NCBI RefSeq assembly: GCF_014203425.1
Contig: NZ_JACHJC010000001.1
Coordinates: forward strand, 248,001 to 312,000
Length of the DNA stretch: 64,000 nt
Direction: 5' to 3'
Origin: Micromonospora echinospora
Lineage (GTDB): Bacteria; Actinomycetota; Actinomycetes; Mycobacteriales; Micromonosporaceae
Shown one piece after another: positions 33,857-44,000 of this stretch (positions are counted from its first letter, which is position 1; the number at the start of each line of letters is the position of its first letter). The notes under the pieces are model-generated. The model was not told where the DNA came from and did not search any database. It was given only the letters and a program-made list of their open reading frames with translations. Made by a program: the position numbers and the translations under genes.

Positions 33857-36118
33857 ATGGGCAGAGTCGTCGTCGCCGACGCCGATCCGGCGACGCTTGG
33901 TTTCAGCACCGCGCATTCCGACCGGTACGTCTACTCCAACTACTTCGTACCGGTCCGGCTCACGTTCGGCGGTGGCGAGACGCCCATCCTGCCGTTCTAC
34001 GTCAAGCAGGCGCTGATCGAGGCGATCCGCTACGGCGGGCTCGACGGCGACCGGCTGCCCCACCTGCTCAAGCAACTCGGCCTCTACGACCTGTGGAAGG
34101 CGAACGACATGGACGCCGCCACCGAGGCTCTGCCCGGCACCGACTCGGGCATGTCGTACCGGGAGCCGCCGGCGCGACGCCAGACGCTTCTCGGCGACCA
34201 GCAGGCGGAGTTCCTCGCCGGGCTGCTCCAGTCCGACGTGGGCATCGCGTTCCTCGACCGCACCCGGATCCGGCCGGTGGGCTTCGCGCTCGGCGAGCAC
34301 GTCTACGCGCTGGCGCTCGCCCCTGGCGAGGAGGCGGTGCTGGAGCAGCGCACCTACACCAAGCGCGAGCTGACCCTGGAGGAGCAGAACGAGTCGGAGC
34401 AGCAGACCGACGTCGAGCTGACCAGCGCGCTCACCACGGAACTCCAGGAGGGCTTCGAGCGGCAGAAGTCGCTCACCGACACCTGGGGGCTCAACGCGAG
34501 CCACACCGGCCAGTACACCAGCCCGACCGGCATCTGGGGCACCTTCAACGCCAGCCACACGATCGGCTTCGCCAGCAGCGTCACCGCGGCGAGCCAGGAG
34601 ACGAGCCGCCGCGCGGTCAAGGACAGCCGGACCGCCACGTCGAAGGTCGCCGCGCGCTACCGCACCCAGCACAAGACCGACTTCAAACTCGTCACCGAGA
34701 CGGGTACGGAGTCGGCCTCGAAGCGCACCGTCCGCAACCCGAACCGGGCCACGCCGATCACACTGCACTACTTCAAGGTGCTGCAACGGCTGGAACTGGC
34801 CCACGAGCGGTACGGCGCACGGGTCTGCTGGGCCCCCACGATCAAGGATCCGGCGTTCGCCTTCGCCCGGAAGATCGTCAACGGGCGGCAGCGGATCCGC
34901 GACAACGCGGTCGCCGCACTGCCCCCGATACCGGTGAAGCCGGAGCGCCCGCCGCGTGGCGCGCCCGCAGCGGTGGAGACGCGCGTCGTGTACTCCCCCG
35001 TGGTCACGCTCGACAAGTGGGGATTCACGGGTGACATGAGCGCGGACTACGACGTCGACGTCGCCCTCGACGCCGGATGGGAGTGGGACGGCAACGTCGA
35101 CACGATCCGGCAGAACCTCAACCTGATCACCCGCCGCCCGCCGACCGCCATCGCGGCCCAGGTCGTCGGTGTGCCGGTGGTGACGGAGGCGGACGGCCGA
35201 CCGGTCCTGCGCGTCCGCATCCACGTGGGCGCGGCCAGCTGGCTGGGCGGTCCCGGCGCGCAGGCGCAGATCGCGGCCGGGTTCCGGCGTACCCCGACGG
35301 TGGTGGACCAGACCGCCGACGACGCGGCGTACAACGCGCTCGTCGCGGGCTACCTGACCGATCTCCAGGAGTGGCAGGACCGGCGTGACGCGGCGCTGGC
35401 GGCGGCCCAGACGGCGGGGGACGAGTTCGAGGCGCGGCTGCGGGCCGGCTTCTCGCCGGTCAACGAGATGGTCTCGCAGATCGTGGAGGCGCACTTCCCG
35501 GCCAGCGTGCGGGACGAGGCGTGGGAGATCGACTTCTGGCACCGGGTCTTCGACTGGGAGCGCGCGTCGTTCGTGTCGTACCCCGGGTGGTGGTCCGGCG
35601 GTGACGCCCGTGCCCCGGAGCGCGACCCCGGCGACTTCGTCAACGCCAGCTGGGCGAAGCTCTACCTGCCGGTGCGGCCCGGCATGGAGCTGACCGCCCT
35701 GCGGTGGATCTTCGGCAAGGTGGTGGCGACCGGCCTCGCGCCGCAGGTGGAGCACGAGCTGAAGGCGTTCGTGGACGAGCTGACGGCGTACCGGACCGGC
35801 CACCTCGGCACCGGCGACGAGATGCCCGAGCTGACCACCGAGTGCCAGGACGTGCCGGAGCGGGTGTACTGCCTGGCGAAGTGGACCGAGCTGATGCCCA
35901 CCGACGGCACTCACCTGGAGGTGGTGCAGGGCGCCACCACGGCGGCCGACGCGGTGACCGCCAAGGAGATCAGCGACGCGGAGGCGCTGCGGGCGGCGCT
36001 GCTCGACGGCGAGGTGCAGACCAACCGGCTCCGGACCAAGGCGTACGACCAGATGACCGAGCCGGCCGAGGTAGGCATCCGCCTCGGCACGCCGTCCGGG
36101 AGCGGCCCGGCCGTCTGA
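33857..36118 (+). CDS. Large conserved-looking protein of unknown function
   Basis: A 753-residue protein I do not recognise. Residues 155-210 hold a charged region: ALAPGEEAVLEQRTYTKRE, then a helix with EEQNESEQQTDVELTSALT. Residues 215-265 are Ser/Thr/Gly-rich with alternating polar and hydrophobic residues (WGLNASHTG, GTFNASHTIGFASS), as in amphipathic strands of pore-forming or tail-like proteins. A mixed C-terminal half follows, with WEIDFWHRVFDWERASFVSY and a helical coil around 490-520. No signal peptide or membrane helix is evident. ATG 33857 with GAGGAG 6 bases upstream. Clearly co-transcribed with the preceding gene. Confidence 0.75.
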   Translation: MGRVVVADADPATLGFSTAHSDRYVYSNYFVPVRLTFGGGETPILPFYVKQALIEAIRYGGLDGDRLPHLLKQLGLYDLWKANDMDAATEALPGTDSGMSYREPPARRQTLLGDQQAEFLAGLLQSDVGIAFLDRTRIRPVGFALGEHVYALALAPGEEAVLEQRTYTKRELTLEEQNESEQQTDVELTSALTTELQEGFERQKSLTDTWGLNASHTGQYTSPTGIWGTFNASHTIGFASSVTAASQETSRRAVKDSRTATSKVAARYRTQHKTDFKLVTETGTESASKRTVRNPNRATPITLHYFKVLQRLELAHERYGARVCWAPTIKDPAFAFARKIVNGRQRIRDNAVAALPPIPVKPERPPRGAPAAVETRVVYSPVVTLDKWGFTGDMSADYDVDVALDAGWEWDGNVDTIRQNLNLITRRPPTAIAAQVVGVPVVTEADGRPVLRVRIHVGAASWLGGPGAQAQIAAGFRRTPTVVDQTADDAAYNALVAGYLTDLQEWQDRRDAALAAAQTAGDEFEARLRAGFSPVNEMVSQIVEAHFPASVRDEAWEIDFWHRVFDWERASFVSYPGWWSGGDARAPERDPGDFVNASWAKLYLPVRPGMELTALRWIFGKVVATGLAPQVEHELKAFVDELTAYRTGHLGTGDEMPELTTECQDVPERVYCLAKWTELMPTDGTHLEVVQGATTAADAVTAKEISDAEALRAALLDGEVQTNRLRTKAYDQMTEPAEVGIRLGTPSGSGPAV

Positions 36119-36129
36119 GAGAGCGCTCG

Positions 36130-36169
36130 TCCACCCCGATCCCGCAGCTGACCAGGGGATCGGGGTGGA
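36130..36169 (+). terminator. Hairpin terminator of the unknown two-gene unit
   Basis: A perfect 14-bp stem (TCCACCCCGATCCC with 36156-36169) and a 12-base loop, 11 bases after the stop of the 753-residue protein. It separates this unit from the Fxs operon. The 220 bases between the hairpin and fxsA are AT-richer and probably contain the fxsA promoter; I see no gene there. Confidence 0.75.
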
Positions 36170-36396
36170 CGATTTCTGCAAGAATTCGGACTTTCGATTC
36201 ATCCCGGATGGGCAAAAAGGGGCATAAGATTGGGCCCCCACGGTCGCTCCCCGACGACGACGATGCCGGTGGTCGGCGAACCGTCCAAAAAGCACTGTCT
36301 GCCCACCGGAGGGTTGATGGCGCTGGATCTCCAAAGCCACTAAGTTGGCGTCGCTGCTGTGCTCGGCCGGCGCATTCACGAACCTAAGGAAAACTC

Positions 36397-36570
36397 ATGA
36401 CTACCGCACCCTTGCGCCAGGAAGAGCCCCCGGTGTCGCTGGGCAAGGTCCGCGCGGAGCCGCTCGACCGGCTCTCCGCCGCGGACATATCCCCCATCGT
36501 GCGCCGGGTGATGGCGGCTCACCTCGATCAGACCAGGATCCCGGCGGCGAAATTCGGCTCGTTCATCTGA
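36397..36570 (+). CDS. fxsA: FxSxx-COOH precursor peptide FxsA
   Basis: A 57-residue precursor of a ribosomally made, modified peptide. It ends KFGSFI, matching the defining Phe-x-Ser-x-x-COOH terminus, with Phe53 and Ser55 as the probable crosslinked residues. The helical leader has LDRLSAADISPIVRRVM, usual for FxsA. FxsB-type radical SAM enzymes form a three-residue cyclophane on such Phe-x-Ser motifs. ATG at 36397 follows AAGGAA; the maturase gene starts 6 bp after the stop. Confidence 0.93.
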   Translation: MTTAPLRQEEPPVSLGKVRAEPLDRLSAADISPIVRRVMAAHLDQTRIPAAKFGSFI

Positions 36571-36576
36571 CCTGCG

Positions 36577-38883
36577 ATGTCCCCGGGGCCGGCCCGCGCG
36601 GCGCTCACCGAGTTCATCCTCAAGGTGCACGCCAGGTGTGACCTGGCGTGCGACCACTGCTACGTCTACGAACACGCCGACCAGAGCTGGCGCCGCCGCC
36701 CGGTACGGATGACGCCGGAGGTGCTCCGCGCCGCGGCCGGGCGGATCGCCGAACACGCCGCGGCCCACGACCTGCCGGACGTCACTGTCATCCTGCACGG
36801 CGGGGAACCGCTGCTGCTCGGCCCCGAACGGCTGGGCCAGGTGCTCGCCGAACTGAGGCGCGTCATCGGCCCGGTCACCCGGCTCCGGATCGGCATGCAG
36901 ACGAACGGCGTGCTGCTCTCCGAGCGGTTCTGCGACCTGCTCGCCGAACACGACGTCGCGGTGGGCGTATCGCTCGACGGCGACCGGGCCGCCAACGACA
37001 GGCACCGGCGCTTCCGGTCCGGGGCCGGCAGCTACGACCAGGTGCTGCGCGCGCTCGCCCTGCTGCGCCGCCCGGCGTACCGGCGGATCTACTCCGGCCT
37101 GCTGTGCACGGTGGATGTGCGCAACGACCCGATCGCGGTGTACGAGGCGCTGCTCGCCCAGGAGCCACCGCGGATCGACTTCCTGCTCCCGCACGCCACC
37201 TGGGACGACCCGCCGTGGCGGCCGGCCGTCGGGGACACCGCGTACGCCCGCTGGCTGCGCGCCGTCCACGACCGCTGGCGCGCGGACGGCCGCCCGGTCC
37301 CGGTGCGCCTGTTCGACTCGCTCCTGTCCACGGCCCGCGGCGGACCCAGCGGCACGGAGTGGCTCGGTCTCGACCCGATCGACCTGGCCGTGATCGAGAC
37401 GGACGGCGAATGGGAGCAGGCCGACTCGCTCAAGACCGCGTACGACGGTGCGCCGGCCACCGGCATGACCGTCTTCTCGCACGCGGCCGACGACGTGGCG
37501 GCCAGCCCGCTCCTGGCCCGTCGCCGCTCCGGCCGAGCCGGTCTCAGCGACGAGTGCCGGCGGTGTCCGGTGGTCGACCAGTGCGGCGGCGGACTCTTCG
37601 CCCACCGGTACGGCGCCGGGCACTTCGACAATCCGAGTGTCTACTGCGCCGATCTGAAAGAGCTGATCGTGCATGTGAACGAGAACTCACCAGCACCCGT
37701 CCGGCTCGACGCCGGCCTGCCCGACGACTTCATCGACCGCCTCGCGGCACCGACCGGCGACCGGGTCGCCATCGGCCGGCTCGTGGAGGCACAGATCGCC
37801 ATCGTCCGCGCGCTGCTCGCCGAGGTGGCCGACCGCCTGCCGACCGGCGGGGCCGGAGCCGACGGCTGGGCCGCGCTGACCGCCCTGGACCGCGGCGCGC
37901 CGGAATCCGTGGCCCGGATCGCGGCGCATCCGTACGTGCGGGCGTGGGCTGTCGACTGCCTCGCCGGCACCGGCACCGGCGCCCGCCAGGGGCCGGACTA
38001 CCTGAGCGCGATCGCCGCCGCCGCCGCGCTCGACGTCGGCACGCCGGTACGCCTGGCCGTGCCGGTGCGAGGCGGCCGCCTGCACCTGCCGACGGTGGGC
38101 ACCGCCCTGCTGCCAGAGGTGGGCGACGGCACCGCACGGGTCGAGACCGGCCCGGGCTCGCTGCGGGTGACCGCCGGGGACGTGACAGTGGCGATCCGCC
38201 CCGGGACGCCGGAGGACACGCCCCGGTGGTGGCCCAGCCGCGTGCTCGCCACGCCGGACTTGAGCGTCCTGCTGGAGGACGGCGACCCGCACCGCGACTG
38301 CCACCGGCTGCCCGCCGGTGACCGGCTCGACGACGCGGGCGCCGCGCGCTGGGCCGCCACGTTCGCGTCGGCGTGGCAGGTGATCCGGGACGAGGTGCCG
38401 GGCCACGCCGAGGAGCTGCGCGCCGGGTTGCGGGCCGTGGTCCCGTTGCGGCGCAGCGGCGCCGGTGTCAGCGAGGCGTCGACAGCGCGGCAGGCGTTCG
38501 GCGGTGTCGCGGCCACGGAGACCGATGCCGGGTCGCTGGCGGTGCTGCTCGTGCACGAGTTCCAGCACAGCAAGATGAACGCGCTGCTGGACGTCTGCGA
38601 CCTGGTCGACGGCACCCGGCCGATCGACATCACGGTGGGCTGGCGGCCCGATCCCCGGCCCGCGGAGGCCGTCCTGCACGGCATCTACGCGCACGCGGCA
38701 GTGGCCGACATCTGGCGGATCCGGGCCGACCGCCAGGTCGACGGCGCGCAGGCGGTCTACCGGCGGTACCGCGACTGGACTGCCGACGCGATCGGCGCGC
38801 TGCAACGGACGGACGCGCTCACCCCGGCGGGCTCGCGGCTGGTCCGGCAGGTCTCCCGTTCGATGTCCGGGTGGCCGTCGTGA
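36577..38883 (+). CDS. fxsB: Radical SAM/SPASM cyclophane maturase FxsB with HExxH extension
   Basis: A 768-residue fusion. The N-terminal radical SAM domain carries Cys21, Cys25 and Cys28 (CDLACDHC) for the 4Fe-4S cluster, then HGGEPLLLG. A SPASM-type region near residues 325-360 has DECRRCPVVDQCGGG and a later Cys. The C-terminal 400 residues resemble the HExxH domain of the FxsBH class, with an apparently intact HEFQHSKMNALLD near residue 660; many relatives have lost this motif. The enzyme should crosslink the FxSxx end of FxsA; the extension may hydroxylate or bind the peptide. Overlaps the next gene as GTGA. Confidence 0.93.
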   Translation: MSPGPARAALTEFILKVHARCDLACDHCYVYEHADQSWRRRPVRMTPEVLRAAAGRIAEHAAAHDLPDVTVILHGGEPLLLGPERLGQVLAELRRVIGPVTRLRIGMQTNGVLLSERFCDLLAEHDVAVGVSLDGDRAANDRHRRFRSGAGSYDQVLRALALLRRPAYRRIYSGLLCTVDVRNDPIAVYEALLAQEPPRIDFLLPHATWDDPPWRPAVGDTAYARWLRAVHDRWRADGRPVPVRLFDSLLSTARGGPSGTEWLGLDPIDLAVIETDGEWEQADSLKTAYDGAPATGMTVFSHAADDVAASPLLARRRSGRAGLSDECRRCPVVDQCGGGLFAHRYGAGHFDNPSVYCADLKELIVHVNENSPAPVRLDAGLPDDFIDRLAAPTGDRVAIGRLVEAQIAIVRALLAEVADRLPTGGAGADGWAALTALDRGAPESVARIAAHPYVRAWAVDCLAGTGTGARQGPDYLSAIAAAAALDVGTPVRLAVPVRGGRLHLPTVGTALLPEVGDGTARVETGPGSLRVTAGDVTVAIRPGTPEDTPRWWPSRVLATPDLSVLLEDGDPHRDCHRLPAGDRLDDAGAARWAATFASAWQVIRDEVPGHAEELRAGLRAVVPLRRSGAGVSEASTARQAFGGVAATETDAGSLAVLLVHEFQHSKMNALLDVCDLVDGTRPIDITVGWRPDPRPAEAVLHGIYAHAAVADIWRIRADRQVDGAQAVYRRYRDWTADAIGALQRTDALTPAGSRLVRQVSRSMSGWPS

Positions 38884-39683
38884 CCGTCGCCCGGACCTTG
38901 TACCGGACCGGCACGCTCGCCGCCGACCTGCGCGCACTCGGGCTCGGCCCCGGCGACGTGGTGCTCGTGCACTGCTCCCTGCGCGCCCTCGGACCGGTAG
39001 CCGGTGGGCCGGCCACCCTCGCTGCGGCGCTGCGGGCCGCCGTCGGGCCGTCCGGCACCGTCGTGGTCCCGGCGCAGACCCCCGACAACTCGGTGAGCAG
39101 CCCCGCGTACCACGCGGCGACCGCCGGGCTGACCGACGGGGAACGCCTGGCGTACGAGGAACGGATGCCCGGCTTCGACCCGGCCGTCACGCCGTCGTTC
39201 GGGGTCGGCGCGTTCGCCGAGCACGTACGCCGCCTGCCCGGCGCGGTCCGCAGCCGGCACCCGCAGACGTCGTTCAGCGCGTGGGGGCCGCTGGCGGAGG
39301 AGCTGATGCGCGTCCACGACCTCGACTCCCACCTCGGGGAGCGGTCCCCGCTCGCCGCCCTGGAGGCGGCCGGTGCCCGGACGCTGCTGCTCGGTGTCGG
39401 TTATGCGACATGCACCGCGCTGCACCTCGCCGAGTACCGGTTGCGCCGCCCGGCACCGTGTCGTCCGTACCGCTGCTACGTGCTGCGCGACGGCCGCCGG
39501 GAACGGCTGGACTTCGACGCGCCGCACCTGGATGCGGCCCCTTTTCCCGCAATCGGCGCGGAGCTCGACCGGGCGGCGTTCACCCGGCACGGGACGGTCG
39601 GCGACGCCCCGGCCCGGCTGCTGCCGATATCCGACGCGGTACGCACCGCCGTCGCCTGGATGGACGCCCACATCGGACGGTGA
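38880..39683 (+). CDS. AAC(3)-family N-acetyltransferase
   Basis: A 267-residue acetyl-CoA-dependent enzyme of the aminoglycoside 3-N-acetyltransferase family. Features are VVLVHCSLRALGPV near the start, GTVVVPAQTPDNS, PSFGVGAFAEHVRR and the conserved His in LGVGYATCTALHLAEYR. GTG at 38880 overlaps the fxsB stop, so it is made with the maturase. The family includes non-resistance enzymes acting on other amines. Within this operon a role in acetylating the Fxs product, or a small molecule linked to it, is as plausible as drug resistance. Confidence 0.9.
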   Translation: MTVARTLYRTGTLAADLRALGLGPGDVVLVHCSLRALGPVAGGPATLAAALRAAVGPSGTVVVPAQTPDNSVSSPAYHAATAGLTDGERLAYEERMPGFDPAVTPSFGVGAFAEHVRRLPGAVRSRHPQTSFSAWGPLAEELMRVHDLDSHLGERSPLAALEAAGARTLLLGVGYATCTALHLAEYRLRRPAPCRPYRCYVLRDGRRERLDFDAPHLDAAPFPAIGAELDRAAFTRHGTVGDAPARLLPISDAVRTAVAWMDAHIGR

Positions 39684-39711
39684 GGGCCTGGTAACCCGAG
39701 CGCAACCTCTC

Positions 39712-39717
39712 TACCCT
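39712..39717 (+). promoter_or_regulatory. Possible -10 box upstream of fxsC
   Basis: TACCCT in a locally AT-richer part of the 129-bp gap between the acetyltransferase and fxsC. This would allow fxsC-fxsT to be expressed apart from fxsA-fxsB. No clear -35 is seen. Confidence 0.3.
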
Positions 39718-39812
39718 GATCGATAGACGCCGTATCGTGTCGACTGGGGAGCAGCACGTGATCATTGACGGTTGGGGGTCAGGCGCTCTTCCCGTGGAAC
39801 GGTCGGGTCGTC

Positions 39813-41003
39813 GTGACCTCTGAGCGGCCCGCGCTGCCGGGCCCGCCCTATTTCTTCCTCAGCTACGTCCCCCCGCCGGCACACAACGACCGCACCCCCG
39901 GCGACCACTGGGTCCGCCGCTTCTACCACGATCTCAACCTGGCGATCGACGGCCGGCCCGGCGACCGGTTACGCCGGCAGGGCTTCGCCGACTTCATGGT
40001 GCGGCCACCGGAGGCCCGGACGGAACGAAAACGCATCGCGCTGGCCGAGGCCGAGGTGTTCGTCCCGCTGTACTCACCGGCCTACCTCAACCGGAACGAC
40101 TCGCGCCGGGAGCGGGAGTGGTTCCGGCAACGGCTCATCCGGGCCGGCCGGCCGCCCGACGGCGACAACATCCTCCCGGTCCTGTGGATCCCGTCGCCGG
40201 CCGCCGTCCACGCGCCGGACCAGACGCGCGCGGTGGCGATGGCCGCCGACGTGGAGGCGTACGCCGCGAACGGCATGAGCGCGCTCTGCCGGCTCCAGAA
40301 GTTCCAGCATGCCTACAAGGAGGTGCTGGGCCGGCTCGCCCAGCACATCGTCGACACCGCCGAGCAGACGCCGCTGCAACCGGCCGAGCCGCCGACCGGC
40401 CCGACCGACCTGCCGTCGTCCCCGACCAGCGAGGTGCCGTTCCGGGCGGTGGTGATCGCCCCCGAGCAGCCGGGGGACCCGGGCCGGCTCAACGGACGCT
40501 CCGACACGCACGCCGGGCGGTGGCGCCCGTTCCGCGGCCGGCCGCCGGTGGTCGACGACGTGGCCGACGCGGTGCAGCGGCTGCGGATGCCCATGGACGT
40601 GCGCGACTTCGTACCGGACGCCGGGCTGTTCCGGGCCTGTCCGGGCGTACTCATGATCGATCCTCGGGTGGTCGAGACGCCGGACGGCGCGGAGGCCGTC
40701 CAGGCCGCCGTCGACTGCCTGCACAGCTGGGTGGGCGTCGTGCTGATCAGCGAGGACGCCCGCTCTGGCCACCGCTCGCACGCGGTGGGACTGCTCGACC
40801 GGGCGGCGAGCCTCCTCTCCGCCACGACACGTCCGCTGATGATCACCACGTGGGACGACTGGCGGACCGAGATCCACGATCTGGTCCGCCGGATGCGACG
40901 CCGATACCTGGAGGCGGGACCGAACTACCCACCGCCGGGACCGCCCATCAACAAGCCCCGGCTCTGGGAGAACCCGCCGCCCGACGAGGGAGTGGACACA
41001 TGA
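39813..41003 (+). CDS. fxsC: TIR-like protein FxsC
   Basis: A 396-residue protein. Residues 10-190 are a TIR-like domain: PYFFLSYVPPPAHND at the first strand, GDHWVRRFYHDL, then AEAEVFVPLYSPAYLNR and the HxW-type helix REREWFRQRL. A second alpha/beta unit (residues 205-370) includes GVVLISEDARSG and ITTWDDW. TIR domains act as NADases or adaptors in immunity; FxsC proteins are constant partners of FxsA/FxsB. GTG at 39813 is chosen because the family starts just before the FFLSY strand; TTG at 39765 is possible. Overlaps fxsT as ATGA. Confidence 0.9.
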   Translation: MTSERPALPGPPYFFLSYVPPPAHNDRTPGDHWVRRFYHDLNLAIDGRPGDRLRRQGFADFMVRPPEARTERKRIALAEAEVFVPLYSPAYLNRNDSRREREWFRQRLIRAGRPPDGDNILPVLWIPSPAAVHAPDQTRAVAMAADVEAYAANGMSALCRLQKFQHAYKEVLGRLAQHIVDTAEQTPLQPAEPPTGPTDLPSSPTSEVPFRAVVIAPEQPGDPGRLNGRSDTHAGRWRPFRGRPPVVDDVADAVQRLRMPMDVRDFVPDAGLFRACPGVLMIDPRVVETPDGAEAVQAAVDCLHSWVGVVLISEDARSGHRSHAVGLLDRAASLLSATTRPLMITTWDDWRTEIHDLVRRMRRRYLEAGPNYPPPGPPINKPRLWENPPPDEGVDT

Positions 41004-44000
41004 CCCGACGTGAGGGACAGGTCGTCACCTTCTACTCCTACAAGGGCGGCACCGGCCGGACGATGGCGCTGGCCAACGTCGCCTGGATCCTCGCCGCGAA
41101 CGGCAAGCGGGTGCTCGCCGTCGACTGGGATCTGGAGTCCCCCGGCCTGTCGCGCTTCTTCGCGCCGTTCATCGACCGGGACGCGCTGGAGAGCACCGGC
41201 GGGGTGATCGACCTGATCCGCGAGTACGAGTGGGCGACCACCACCAAGCAGGACAAGGGCGACGACCGCTGGCACGAGCAGTACGCCCGGGTGCACAAGT
41301 ACTCGTTCTCGCTGAACTGGTCCAACTTCCCCGGTGACGGGACGCTGGACTTCCTCGGCGCCGGCCAGCAGAACAACGACTACGCGGGCGCGCTCGCCGG
41401 GATGAACTGGGACGAGTTCTACGAGCGGCAGGGCGGTGGCTACTTCTTCGACGCCCTGCGCGCCGACATGAAGCGCAACTACGACTACGTGCTGATCGAC
41501 AGCCGCACCGGATTCTCCGACGTCGCCGACATCTGCACCATCCAGCTGCCGGACGTGCTCGTCACCTGTTTCACCCTCAGCGAGCAGGGCATCACCGGCG
41601 CCGCGAAGGTGGCGCGGCTGGTCGAGCACCGGTACGGGGCGCGGCGGATCCGGGTGCTGCCGGTGCCGATGCGCATCGACCCGGCGGAGAAGGTCAAGGC
41701 GGACACCGGGCGGGCGGTGGCGCGGCAGCGTTTCAGCGGTCTGCCCAGCGGCATGAGCGAGGCCGAACGGGACCGGTACTGGGCCCGGATGCAGGTGCCG
41801 TACCAGGCGTTCTACGCGTACGAGGAACTCCTCGCCACGTTCGCCGACCAACCAGGCGTCAACGGGTCGCTGCTGTCCGCGTACGAGGCGCTGACGCGCG
41901 AGATCACCCGGGGCGAGGTGGAGTCGCTGCCGTCGATGAGCAGCGCGGTACGCGAACGGGTCAACGCCCGGTTCACCCGCACCTCCAACTCGGTGGAGAA
42001 CGAGATCATGCTCCGGCACGCCCCGTACGACAGGGTGTGGGCGGAGTGGATCGGCCACCTCCTGGTCTCGGCCGACGTGCGGGTGACCGACCCGTGGTTC
42101 ACCGACGACGAGACGCCCCGGACGGCCCGGGAGCTGATCATCGTCTCCGAGGGGAACGCCAACGAGGAGGCGGTGCTCGCCGCGCCGGACCGCTCGCCCG
42201 ACCAGGTGCCGCTCGTCGTCTACGTGGCGGACGTGCGGCGCCTGGCGAACGTGCCGGCCGCGCACACCGTCTCGGTGGCCGGGCTGGAGGCGCAGACCGC
42301 CGCCGCGCGGATCCTGCGCCTGGTCGGCCGGGAGGGGGTGCCGGCCGACCTGGAACTGCCCACCGGTCCCCGCTTCCCCGGCCGGGACAACACGGTGTTC
42401 GAGGTGCCGGGCCGCAACAAGCGCTTCACCGGCCGGGAGGCGGACCTGCGCGAGCTGCGGACGCTGCTGCGCAGCAGCCCGAAAGTGGTGCTCTCCGGCA
42501 CCGGGCCGGTGGCGTTGCAGGGCATGGGCGGCATCGGCAAGAGCCAGCTCGCGCTGGAGTACGCCCACCGCTACCGCGCCGCGTACGACATGGTGTGGTG
42601 GATCGACGCCGACCAGGTGCCGTTCATCGAGTCGGCCATCGGTGACCTCGCGCCCTACCTGGGCGTGCCCGCCTCGGAGTCGAACCGGGAGAACGCCCGG
42701 CTGGTGCTCCAGGCGCTGCGCCGCACCGACCTCCGATGGCTGCTGATCATGGACAACGCCGACGAGGTCGAGGGCGTCCTGCCGTACGTGCCGGACGGCA
42801 GGGGCCACGTCCTGATCACGTCCCGGAACCTGCAGTGGGTCGAGCGGGCCACCACGGTCCAGGTCGACGTGTTCAAGCGCGCGGAGAGCATCCAGCACCT
42901 CACCGAGCGGGTGCCGACGATGCGCGTCGACCAGGCCGACCGGATCGCCGCCCTGCTCGGCGACCTGCCGATCGCTGTCACCGCCGCCGCGGCCTGGCTG
43001 GCCGACACCGGCCACTCGGTCGACAGCTACCTCACCGAGATCGCCAACTTCGGTCCGGGCGCGGTGATGGAGCCGAACAGCAACGTCTCGGTGGAGGCGA
43101 CCTGGGAGCTGTCCCTGAACCACCTGCGTACCCGGAACCCGGCGGCCTACCGGGTGCTGCAACTCTGCTCGGTGTTCGCGCCGGAGATCTCCGCCGACCT
43201 GGTCTACAGCGACGAGTTCGCCGAGGCGCTCGTGCCGTTCCACCCGCAGGCCAAGGAACGGCTGGTCCGTCAGCAGTTGGTGCAGCAGGCGAACCGGCTC
43301 GCGCTGGTCCGCGTCGACCTGCGGGCCGAGAGCCCGTCCGGTGGCGAGCGGGGCCGGGGCGGCCTGGTGCTCATGCACCGGCTGCTCCAGCACGCCGTCC
43401 GGTCCCGGATGACCGAGGAGGAACTCGACGAGGCGCGCCGCCAGGTCCACCTGGTGCTCGCCGCCGCCCGGCCCGAGGGCGAGGTGGACGACCCCGACGG
43501 CTGGCCCCGGTTCCGGGTCATCTGGCCGCACCTGGAGGCGTCGAAGGCGCCGCTGAGCCACCGGGTGGAGGTGCGGGCCCTGATGATCGACCGGGTCCGC
43601 TACCTCCAGTTGCGCGGCGACCTGGAGACCGGCCGGCGGCTCGGCGAGGAGGTCGCGCAGACCTGGGAGCAGATGCTGGCCGAGGAGACCGACGCACGGG
43701 CACGCGACGACCTGCGCCGGCAGTTGCTGCACCTCCAGTTCAACCTCGCCAACATCCTCGCCTTCCTCGGGCAGTTCCAGCAGTCCCGGGCGCTGGACGA
43801 GGAGGTCCTCGCGGCCCAGCGGGAACTGCTCGGCGAAGACCACCCACACACGCTGATGACCGCGGGCGGGCTGGCCCGCGACCTGCGCGGCATGGGGAAG
43901 TACAACGAGGCGCTGCGCCTGGACGAGATCACGTTCAACGCGTGGAAACGGAACTTCACCGAGGAGCACCCACGTACCCTCGTCGCGCTGAACAACCTCG

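Noticed and set aside
31668..34016. 782-codon frame in another register over the first unknown protein
   Set aside because: Sequence is almost only Arg, Gly, Ala and Pro, typical of a shadow frame in GC-rich coding DNA.
33830..36379. 849-codon open frame antisense to the 753-residue protein
   Set aside because: Composition is Arg/Gly/Val/His-rich without pattern, and the sense gene has a good ribosome site and coupled neighbour.
38880..39683. Resistance gene of a mobile element
   Set aside because: The AAC(3)-family gene is fused by overlap to fxsB and has the same codon style; there is no transposase, integron or repeat around it.
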